This document shows positions 1 through 6,723 of a stretch of DNA of 31,585 nt, piece after piece (position 1 is the first letter of the stretch; every line of letters starts with the position of its first letter). The notes beneath the pieces were generated by a model, which did not search any database, was not told the DNA's origin, and worked only from the letters and a program-made list of their open reading frames with translations. Both the position numbers and the translations under genes were made by a program. The DNA is from a virus. The stretch spans positions 1 through 31,585 of the IMG/VR virus record IMGVR_UViG_3300029787_000166, one strand, 5' to 3'.

Positions 1-1
1 C

Positions 2-2356
2 TATAACCTGCCTTTGACTAAACTTCGTCAAGCAGTTACGACCGCCGAGGCACGATGGCGACCATACTCTATCACCTATGTGAATAAAGGAGTTGGTGGA
101 GCATCACGAAACCAAGGTATGCTTGCCGATGGTAGATTCGAGAATCTTCGGGACATAGACGTTCAAGAAGAGATGATCGAAGAGTATCTTATTAATAAAG
201 AACTTGATGATGGCGTTCTTGACAAAGTGCTTGAACATAATCGTCACTACAATCGAATCGCCGAGTCCCAAGAAGAAGTTTCTCGTAATGTCATTTGGGC
301 TGTAAAAGAAATGCAGTGGGACAACCTGTTTAACTACGGGGGGAAGAACAAACTAAACTTTGAGAACCTCAACGGGATTGTGGGGATCTTTGGTAAAAAC
401 TATTCAGGGAAGTCATCAATTGTAGACTCTGCCCTTTACTCCCTATTCAACACCACCTCAAAAGGTGAGCGCAAAAACGTTCACATTATCAATCAAAATA
501 AAGAGAAAGCCCGAGGTCGTATAGACATTCAAATAGGCGAGAACACATATAGAATTACTCGTAATCTCGCAAAGTATGAAAAGACACTGCGAGGTAATAC
601 AACTATCGAAGCAAAAGTAGAACTTGACTTTGCTGTTTACAATGGTGAAGAGTGGGAGTCCCTAAACGGAACATCCCGCAATAAAACAGATGCTGCCATT
701 CGTAGACACTTTGGAACGATTGACGACTTTCTTTTGACTTCAATGGCCTCGCAGATGGACTCTCTTTCTTTTGTAAAAGAGGGCTCGACTAAGCGAAAAG
801 AAATTCTTGCCAAGTTTCTTGACCTCGATTTGTTTGATGCCAAGTTCAAGTTGGCCAAGAAAGATCTATCAGAGAAAAAATCTATTATCAAACATCTTCG
901 TTCAATGAACTGGGATCTTGAGATCAATAAAAAGCAAGACATTCTTGATGACATTGAGATCGACATTCGAGAAAAGAATGACAGATGTAAAGAAATTGAC
1001 ATTGAACTAAAAACAATGGTCGCTCAACTTGAAGAGATCAATGAAGCAATTGATGCTATTCCAGCAGAGATTATTAACATATCCGACATTAACAAACGGA
1101 TTCAACAAAAGGAAAATCACACGACATCACTGCTTACCAAAAACGCATCATTGTCGTCGAAAATTTCCACTAATAAGCAAACTTTACAAGAGGTCATTGC
1201 CTTCGTCGATACATTTGACCTGAATGTATTGTTAGAAGAAAAACAAAGCCATTCTGAACTAGTTGGCTCTAAATCTTCAAATTCTTCGGACATTCGTGAA
1301 GCAGAGACCGAAAAGAAAAGATTACAGAAGAAAATCAAGATGCTGGATAATCACGAGTATGATCCTGATTGTGAGTTCTGTATAAACAATAAGTTTGTCA
1401 AAGATGCAAAGAAAGCAGAAGCCGGATTGAAGGGGCTCAAAGAAAGAATGTCAAATCTCAAGATGACAGCAGAGAACATCGATGCTAAGATCTCCGAGTT
1501 AAACATTGAGGACATTGAAGAAAAGATTGCTTCTTATCACGAAGTTGTATCTCGTCGCGACTCTTTACAAACAGAGATAGAGCGAGACGGTTTACAAGTA
1601 GAAAGCAACAATAAGCAAGTCCAAATCAATAACACCGCTCTTGATGGCTTGGTTGTCTCTCGTGACTTATACGAAGAAAACCGAGAAGCGATTGAAAACA
1701 AAGAAGCATTTCTTGCTAAGCGAGACGAATACTCTCGTGCGAGAGCGAAACTTACTGGGGAACAAAAGGATTGTGAAGAGGCGCTCCAAGAATTCTTTAT
1801 CGAGAAGGGATCAACCCAGCAAGCAATAACCTCTTATCAAGAACGGAAACAGGAACTTGAGGCTATTGAAAAAGAATTTGTGGCTCTCGACTTGTTCCTC
1901 CAGTGCATGCATCCTAACGGTATCGCCTACAACGTGATTCGTCAAATGCTTCCCGTAATTAACGAAGAGATAGCCAAAGTTTTAACTTCTATTGTTGACT
2001 TTGAGGTGTTCTTTGTTGATAATGGTAAGTCTCTAGATATCATGCTAAAACATCCAAAATATGATGCTAGACCAATGTCTATGGGTTCAGGCGCAGAGAA
2101 AACATTATCGGCTATGGCCATTCGACTTGCTTTGATTTCAATAACGAATTTGCCAAAATCGGAACTATTTATATTGGATGAACCAGCCACTGCTTTGGAT
2201 CAAGAACATATGGATGGGTTTGTTAAGATGCTTGAGATGATTAAGTCTCAATTTAAGACCGTCTTGCTTATCTCTCATCTTGATTCTTTAAAAGATTGCG
2301 CTGACTTAACTATTGATATTCAAAAGAAAAAAGGATATGCGAGGGTAAACTTATGA
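2..2356 (+). CDS. SbcC/Rad50-type recombination ATPase (T4 gp46-like), N-terminally fused to the tail of SbcD/Mre11; 5' partial
   Basis: The frame is open from the first bases, so the true start lies upstream; residues are numbered from a TTG at 14 that is probably not a start. A Rad50-type SMC ATPase is clear: Walker A GKNYSGKSS near residues 127-135, long coiled-coil arms, a zinc hook CEFC (453-456), ABC signature GSGAEKTLS near 691-699, Walker B LFILDE (718-723) and an H-loop ISH (753-755). In T4 the gp46/gp47 complex resects DNA ends for recombination-dependent replication. The roughly 100 residues before the ATPase do not belong to a normal Rad50 start. A helical stretch near residues 50-80 looks like the Rad50-binding end of Mre11, and no stop separates the two, so I infer one fused polypeptide. 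The next gene overlaps by ATGA. The ATPase call is firm; the fusion is an inference. Confidence 0.87.
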   Translation, partial: YNLPLTKLRQAVTTAEARWRPYSITYVNKGVGGASRNQGMLADGRFENLRDIDVQEEMIEEYLINKELDDGVLDKVLEHNRHYNRIAESQEEVSRNVIWAVKEMQWDNLFNYGGKNKLNFENLNGIVGIFGKNYSGKSSIVDSALYSLFNTTSKGERKNVHIINQNKEKARGRIDIQIGENTYRITRNLAKYEKTLRGNTTIEAKVELDFAVYNGEEWESLNGTSRNKTDAAIRRHFGTIDDFLLTSMASQMDSLSFVKEGSTKRKEILAKFLDLDLFDAKFKLAKKDLSEKKSIIKHLRSMNWDLEINKKQDILDDIEIDIREKNDRCKEIDIELKTMVAQLEEINEAIDAIPAEIINISDINKRIQQKENHTTSLLTKNASLSSKISTNKQTLQEVIAFVDTFDLNVLLEEKQSHSELVGSKSSNSSDIREAETEKKRLQKKIKMLDNHEYDPDCEFCINNKFVKDAKKAEAGLKGLKERMSNLKMTAENIDAKISELNIEDIEEKIASYHEVVSRRDSLQTEIERDGLQVESNNKQVQINNTALDGLVVSRDLYEENREAIENKEAFLAKRDEYSRARAKLTGEQKDCEEALQEFFIEKGSTQQAITSYQERKQELEAIEKEFVALDLFLQCMHPNGIAYNVIRQMLPVINEEIAKVLTSIVDFEVFFVDNGKSLDIMLKHPKYDARPMSMGSGAEKTLSAMAIRLALISITNLPKSELFILDEPATALDQEHMDGFVKMLEMIKSQFKTVLLISHLDSLKDCADLTIDIQKKKGYARVNL

Positions 2357-2673
2357 GTCTAGAAGATATAAAAGAAAAAGTTCAAGATGCGAAAGAGGGC
2401 TTAAGCGAACTTGCTACCGAGCAAGCCAAAGGCCGTGTCCGCAGAGTAGCAGACAGTGTTGTTAAAGGTGTTGCTGCTTTAGGAAATAAAGGTGGATTGC
2501 TTGATACCGTTCTCGGTAAGATAGTTTCTCGCAAATTGTTGGTATTTGGAACAGCCACTTACCTTCTTGCGACCGCCGGTCTTGATTCCGATACTTGGGG
2601 CCTAATTGCTATTGTTTACATCGGCGGCCAATCTGCTGTTGATACAATGAAGGCTTGGAGACACGGAAGATAG
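2353..2673 (+). CDS. Small membrane protein, holin-like (tentative)
   Basis: A 106-residue protein that overlaps the upstream ATPase gene by four bases (ATGA). The first half is amphipathic and charged (EDIKEKVQDAKEGLSEL), followed by a Gly/Val/Ala-rich linker and two hydrophobic segments near residues 58-74 and 79-94, with a YIGGQSAVD motif near the second and a basic C-terminus. Size, two candidate membrane spans and position next to two other small membrane proteins suggest a holin-like role, forming inner-membrane lesions at lysis. No endolysin gene is in the window, so the lysis role rests only on architecture and neighbours. It could equally be an unrelated membrane protein. The stop codon shares its last base with the GTG start proposed for the next gene. 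Confidence 0.6.
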   Translation: MSLEDIKEKVQDAKEGLSELATEQAKGRVRRVADSVVKGVAALGNKGGLLDTVLGKIVSRKLLVFGTATYLLATAGLDSDTWGLIAIVYIGGQSAVDTMKAWRHGR

Positions 2674-3074
2674 TGACGCTTCTTGCAATCAAAAAGTACT
2701 GGGATCTAACTTGCTCTTTCTGCAAAAGCTATTGGAGGGGTTTAATAGTTCTCGGTGCTATGTTGATTTGCATTATATACGGTAAGAAAGTTGAAAAGAG
2801 ATTAAAACTTGATCGTGCAATGGCCTCAGCACAATGGATAAAAGAAAAGAAAGCAATTGAAAAATCTTATGAGAAAGAGATCCAAAAACGGCAAACTGCT
2901 AAAGAAACCTATGATAAAGCAATTCGGACCGCAGAAGAGAAGAAAGCCATAGCGACTTCTGAGCTTGAGAAGACAAAAGCCGAGGAAGTAAAGAGCTTGC
3001 TCAAGAAGGCACGAGAAGATGCAGACGAGATTGATCGCATTTTAAAAGAACAGTTTAACATAGAGGAAATATGA
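2673..3074 (+). CDS. Single-span membrane protein with coiled coil, inner-membrane-spanin-like
   Basis: I chose the GTG at 2673, which overlaps the previous stop by one base (TAGTG) and has GGAAG just upstream; a TTG at 2655 would add six residues. The 133-residue product has a short N-terminus, one transmembrane helix near residues 21-37 (GLIVLGAMLICIIYG) and then a long Lys/Glu/Ala-rich coiled coil to the end. This N-in, C-out layout with a periplasmic coiled coil is that of Rz-type inner-membrane spanins, which help disrupt the outer membrane of Gram-negative hosts. No sequence motif proves this; it rests on topology and position between a holin-like and a signal-peptide-bearing protein. 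It overlaps the next gene by ATGA. Confidence 0.62.
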   Translation: MTLLAIKKYWDLTCSFCKSYWRGLIVLGAMLICIIYGKKVEKRLKLDRAMASAQWIKEKKAIEKSYEKEIQKRQTAKETYDKAIRTAEEKKAIATSELEKTKAEEVKSLLKKAREDADEIDRILKEQFNIEEI

Positions 3075-3466
3075 TTTTACTATTATTATGTTCGCTAGCG
3101 TATGGCGAACCGCAATTCACCCAACTCACGAAGGGTGAACCAGCACCGTTTTCTGGTCGTTTATTTAACGACGAAGCGGTAGCAAACTTAATTGTAGACC
3201 AAAAGTCAATTGAAGAGGCGTGTTCAATCGAAGTTGATTTCGAATTGGAGAAGGCACAAGCTAAATGGAATTATGATTATCAAATCATGCAGATCTCCCT
3301 TCAGGGTAAACTTGAAAGGGCAAATGCTGTCATTGAGTCACAATCACAAGAAATAGACTATTTAAGGGGTGAACATAAACCCGCGAGAACATTTCTTTGG
3401 ATCTCAACAGGCTTTGCTGTTGGGACACTAACATCGCTGGGGATTTATCATTCTGTAAAGGATTAA
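3071..3466 (+). CDS. Exported or membrane protein with signal peptide and C-terminal membrane span, lysis-cassette-like
   Basis: The 131-residue protein starts with a short signal-like hydrophobic segment (MILLLLCSLAYG), followed by a GEPAPFSGRLFNDEAVANL segment, a central helical, charged region likely to form a coiled coil (residues 45-100), and a hydrophobic span near 106-124 with a short polar tail. From memory, proteins with this AP-F-x-G-x-L motif, central coil and C-terminal span recur in Gram-negative phages beside lysis genes, but the family has no firm function known to me. It overlaps the upstream gene by ATGA, so translational coupling is likely. A role in envelope disruption is plausible; a virion or superinfection-exclusion protein cannot be excluded. 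Confidence 0.6.
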   Translation: MILLLLCSLAYGEPQFTQLTKGEPAPFSGRLFNDEAVANLIVDQKSIEEACSIEVDFELEKAQAKWNYDYQIMQISLQGKLERANAVIESQSQEIDYLRGEHKPARTFLWISTGFAVGTLTSLGIYHSVKD

Positions 3467-3469
3467 GTG

Positions 3470-3904
3470 ATGATTAAGGTAAGAATAACAAAAGCAATAA
3501 ACCAGATAATGGAGATGGTATGCCCCAAACCAACTCAAGACTTAGAATTAAACACAAAGAATAGAAACGCTGCTATTCAAGCAAAGCATATTCAATATGG
3601 TCCACTTAATTTATCAGATGAGGCTTATTGGGATAGAGCAGCAGAACACTGGAATACAACACCAGATGTAGCCAAAGAATCCAGATGCGCCAACTGTATA
3701 GCATTTGATATCTCACCAAGAATGCTTGAGTGCTTGCCCGGTCCGGTGTCTGAACCAATTGAGGACGCTGACGGTTATCTTGGATATTGCTGGATGCATC
3801 ATTTTAAATGCCATAGTGCAAGAGCATGTTACACATGGGCCGCTGGTGGACCAATAAGCGAAGATAAGAATTCATACGAGTGGCAAAAGAAGTCGGAGGG
3901 ATAA
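3470..3904 (+). CDS. Cys-rich conserved phage protein, possible iron-sulfur or zinc binding
   Basis: A GTG at 3467 and an ATG at 3470 are both in frame; the ATG is preferred because AAAGGA sits seven bases upstream. The 144-residue product has a clustered Cys/His pattern in its second half: CANCIAF near residues 72-78, a further Cys in LECLPG, then GYCWMHHFKCHSARACYTW. The order C-x2-C-x-F, later C, later G-aromatic-C resembles the cluster-binding pattern of high-potential iron-sulfur proteins, but extra Cys and His residues would also allow zinc. I do not know an assigned function. It is the first of two metal-binding-looking proteins that lead into the terminase gene, and its stop overlaps the next start (TAATG). 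Confidence 0.68.
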   Translation: MIKVRITKAINQIMEMVCPKPTQDLELNTKNRNAAIQAKHIQYGPLNLSDEAYWDRAAEHWNTTPDVAKESRCANCIAFDISPRMLECLPGPVSEPIEDADGYLGYCWMHHFKCHSARACYTWAAGGPISEDKNSYEWQKKSEG

Positions 3905-4290
3905 TGTCGAAAGACCCAAATTATGTTGTTAAAATAGAACAAGCAATAGCCAAAAAATACGGTGAGTTAGCGGTTCAAAATCCAAAGAAAACATGGACTG
4001 AGGAAAAGGATCAAGAGTACTTTGAGCAACTTAAAGAGTTTTACCGACACCAAAGACAGGAAGAGGATTACGACAAAAAAGAAGTAAATGGTGTTTTCAT
4101 ACCAAAAAAACTACTTAATAGTGATTCTAATCGTTCCTGTCCTGTTTGTTCTGTCTATACTACAAAAGCGCAAGACGATCTATACTTTACAAAGTTTGAT
4201 TGCTGCTTTAAATGTTATGTTCAATGGGTCGAGGGTCGAGAAGAAAGATGGAAAACCGGCTGGAGACCAAACAATGAAACTAACGACTAA
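3904..4290 (+). CDS. Small zinc-ribbon-like protein
   Basis: The start is the ATG at 3904, which overlaps the previous stop by one base and follows a strong SD (GGAGGG, 3895-3900); an in-frame GTG at 3880 is less likely. The 128-residue protein has a charged helical first half and a CPVC ... CCFKCY arrangement in the second half, i.e. two CxxC knuckles about 23 residues apart, as in zinc ribbons. The tail WVEGREERWKTGWRPN is aromatic and basic. Zinc ribbons of this size often bind nucleic acids or proteins; the role here is unknown. The downstream gene starts 17 bases before this one ends. Confidence 0.62.
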   Translation: MSKDPNYVVKIEQAIAKKYGELAVQNPKKTWTEEKDQEYFEQLKEFYRHQRQEEDYDKKEVNGVFIPKKLLNSDSNRSCPVCSVYTTKAQDDLYFTKFDCCFKCYVQWVEGREERWKTGWRPNNETND

Positions 4291-4597
4291 ACTCCTCAAA
4301 GAGATGATTAAAGAAGAGCTTGGAAACATGACCGAAAATAACAACCCAATACTACAGGTTGCGAAAGCGGTTGGCGTCCCCAAGAGAATTGAAGAAGAGC
4401 AGATTGAAGAGGGTCTTGAGAACCTTACTCCTGAAAATCTTCAAATGGCCGTTGATTTGTTGGTTAAGATGAGTCAAGAGTTTGCTCCTGTAATTGCGGG
4501 TAGTGGTCTTTTAGCCGCTGCAATGAAAGCCAAAGAAATGCTAGCAGGTGCCGAAGAAGTTGACACCCGCGACGATTTATATGATGATGAGGACTAA
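4274..4597 (+). CDS. Unassigned small helical acidic protein
   Basis: The ATG at 4274 gives 107 residues. The same frame extends upstream to 4088, but that region overlaps the zinc-ribbon gene and would add a spurious hydrophobic segment, so the short form is chosen; GGAGA at 4262-4266 is a suitable SD. The protein opens with MKLTTKLLKEMIKEELGNM, an amphipathic helix of a kind also seen at the start of the gene at 11119. It continues with acidic helices, an Ala/Gly-rich segment (VIAGSGLLAAAMKAKEML) and a very acidic end. Such N-terminal helices are common in head-region proteins of marine T4-like phages, from memory; no function is known to me. A prohead or packaging accessory role is possible from position only. 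Confidence 0.6.
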   Translation: MKLTTKLLKEMIKEELGNMTENNNPILQVAKAVGVPKRIEEEQIEEGLENLTPENLQMAVDLLVKMSQEFAPVIAGSGLLAAAMKAKEMLAGAEEVDTRDDLYDDED

Positions 4598-4600
4598 GCA

Positions 4601-5137
4601 ATGAGCAGTACAACACTAGAAATTATTCAGGGCCTTGCCCAAGCCGCTTCAAGAGCGTACGACGGATCTCACGACCCTCGTTATAACGATGACGGTAAAG
4701 AAAGATCCGCCGGACTTGCAAGAGAAGAAGGTCAACCTCTCATCGATCGCCGAGTTATTGATGGCTTCAAGGTTCGCTTTTCAGGACCAAACATGATTAT
4801 TACCTACCAAAGCGAAATTAAACTCAAGCAAGTTTACGCTGGTGGCTTTGAAGATGAGATCAATCGAAGAATAAATGAAATTAAAAAGTTTCTTCAAAAA
4901 GAATACAAAGCAATCACGGGCAACCCCGTCACGCTCACATCCGATGGAGAACCAAAAGTTCTTGTACAATCTTCCTCACGTGTGCATTCTTGGGTTCAAG
5001 CTACTCAATATTTTAAAATTGGTAAACTCGACGCAGAAGGCATACTTCAACCATCTGAGCCAAGTGTTCGCGAGATCACAAAAAAATTCCTTGATCAAGC
5101 ATCCAAGAAGCGCCCAAGTAACGATACAAGGAAATAA
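4601..5137 (+). CDS. Conserved phage protein of unknown function, immediately upstream of terminase
   Basis: The 178-residue product starts at an ATG with GAGGA (4589-4593) seven bases upstream. It has a helical N-terminus (LEIIQGLAQAASRAYDG), a central beta-rich part (VIDGFKVRFSGPNMIITYQS) and a conserved-looking LKQVYAGGFEDEINRRI segment leading to a helix, then SSSRVHSWVQATQYFKIG. It does not look like a helix-turn-helix small terminase, although it sits where a small terminase often lies. It overlaps the terminase start by one base (TAATG), so the two are probably translated together. A head-completion or packaging accessory role is an inference from position alone. Confidence 0.65.
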   Translation: MSSTTLEIIQGLAQAASRAYDGSHDPRYNDDGKERSAGLAREEGQPLIDRRVIDGFKVRFSGPNMIITYQSEIKLKQVYAGGFEDEINRRINEIKKFLQKEYKAITGNPVTLTSDGEPKVLVQSSSRVHSWVQATQYFKIGKLDAEGILQPSEPSVREITKKFLDQASKKRPSNDTRK

Positions 5138-6720
5138 TGGGTTTTGAGTTATCAAAGAAAGAAATTGTAAAAGAAATTGTAAAATCTGGTAAAGATCCGG
5201 TTTACTTTATAAACACATATTGCCGTATTTCACATCCTCAAAAGGGCCTTATAAAATTTGATACATACCCATATCAGGATGACCTCCTTCAAGATTATAA
5301 TGATTTTCGATTTACGGTTATTCTAAAGGCCAGACAGTTAGGCATCTCAACGATTACTGCCGCCTATATTGTCTGGTTGATCTTATTTCACCGTGATAAG
5401 AACGTAATGGTCCTTGCGACCAAGTTTGCAACCGCTGCAAACCTAGTAAAGAAAGTAAAGGCGATCATGAAGAATCTGCCTGACTGGATTCGTATCACCG
5501 ATATCTCTATAGACAATAGAACTTCGTTTGAGTTGTCTAATGGATCTCAGATTAAAGCATCATCCACTTCTGGAGATGCCGGTCGTTCGGAAGCACTTTC
5601 GCTCCTCGTGATTGACGAGGCTGCTTTCGTTGATGGTCTCGATGAACTCTGGACTGCTCTTTATCCCACACTCTCGACAGGTGGTCGCTGTATTGCACTA
5701 AGCACACCCAACGGTGTTGGTAACTGGTTTCACAAAACCTATGTTGATGCCGTGGATAACCAAAATGATTTTAAATCTGTAAATCTTCCATGGGATGTCC
5801 ATCCAGAAAGAGACATGACTTGGTTTAGAAATGAGACAAAAAACATGTCTAAACGGCAAATTGCACAAGAGCTTGAATGCAACTTCAACTCCTCTGGTGA
5901 AACCGTTTTACAATCAGAAGATATGGAATGGGCGAACTCCTGTATCTGCGACCCTATTTATAAAACAGGGTTCGACCGTAACTTCTGGATTTGGGAGAAA
6001 TACCAAGATGATTCTAAATATCTGCTTGTTGCTGACGTTGCTCGTGGTGACGGAGCAGATTATTCTGTTTTTCATGTCATTAAATTGGAAACGATGGAAG
6101 TCGTCGCAGAATACCAAGGAAAGCCAACGCTAGACCATTACGCAGACATTTTGTTTGATGCTGGTCGAGAATACGGAAGTTGTCTTTTGGTTGTTGAGAA
6201 TAACGGTATTGGAATCTCAGTCCTTGAGAAACTTATCAACAAAGAATATCCAAATCTTTACTACTCGATCAAAGGCACACACGAATATATAGAACAACAC
6301 AGAGCAGAATATGCCTCGAACTCCGTTCCGGGATTTACTAATTCATCGAAAACAAGGCCGCTTATTGTGGCCAAAATGGAAGAGTACATAAGAAACAGAC
6401 TAATTACTGTTAGATCTTCGCGACTTTTTCATGAATTTAAGACTTTTATATGGCACAACGGGAGACCACAAGCAATGCGCTCGTACCATGACGACTTGGT
6501 TATGTCCCTATCAATTGCCTGCTGGGTGAGAGACACAGCGATAGAAGTAGATCAAAGAGATGTTGCTTATAAAAAAGCAATGATGGGTGGTATGTTTCTC
6601 AACAGTACCAAAATGAATACTGCTATTAAAGGGCAGGAAGGATATGATCAATCCTTCGAAGACAAGTATCGCGAAGAAATACAACAAAAGAAAAATTTTC
6701 TTTGGATTTATAAGGGATAG
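5137..6720 (+). CDS. Terminase large subunit (T4 gp17-like)
   Basis: A 527-residue DNA-packaging motor subunit. The N-terminal ATPase has a Walker A-like LKARQLGIST (63-72), Walker B LLVIDEA (156-162) with the catalytic Glu, and a coupling motif ALSTP (187-191). The C-terminal RNase-H-fold nuclease has VADVARGDGADYS with Asp300, an acidic VENNGIG (Glu354) and SYHDDLVMSLS (Asp452/453). These match the two activities of T4-type large terminases: ATP-driven DNA translocation through the portal and cutting of concatemers at headful. The length is slightly under that of T4 gp17. The ATG overlaps the previous stop (TAATG) and has AAGGA upstream. The portal gene follows after three bases, the usual pairing. 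No intron or intein interrupts it. Confidence 0.96.
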   Translation: MGFELSKKEIVKEIVKSGKDPVYFINTYCRISHPQKGLIKFDTYPYQDDLLQDYNDFRFTVILKARQLGISTITAAYIVWLILFHRDKNVMVLATKFATAANLVKKVKAIMKNLPDWIRITDISIDNRTSFELSNGSQIKASSTSGDAGRSEALSLLVIDEAAFVDGLDELWTALYPTLSTGGRCIALSTPNGVGNWFHKTYVDAVDNQNDFKSVNLPWDVHPERDMTWFRNETKNMSKRQIAQELECNFNSSGETVLQSEDMEWANSCICDPIYKTGFDRNFWIWEKYQDDSKYLLVADVARGDGADYSVFHVIKLETMEVVAEYQGKPTLDHYADILFDAGREYGSCLLVVENNGIGISVLEKLINKEYPNLYYSIKGTHEYIEQHRAEYASNSVPGFTNSSKTRPLIVAKMEEYIRNRLITVRSSRLFHEFKTFIWHNGRPQAMRSYHDDLVMSLSIACWVRDTAIEVDQRDVAYKKAMMGGMFLNSTKMNTAIKGQEGYDQSFEDKYREEIQQKKNFLWIYKG

Positions 6721-6723
6721 ATA

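Noticed and set aside
4088-4273. Extended start adding a hydrophobic segment to the 4274 gene
   Set aside because: It would overlap the zinc-ribbon gene by more than 200 bases and has no SD. The ATG at 4274 with GGAGA is the natural start.
4875-5147. Overlapping + frame of 90 residues upstream of terminase
   Set aside because: It is in a shifted frame within the conserved 4601 gene, without an SD and with no protein-like features.
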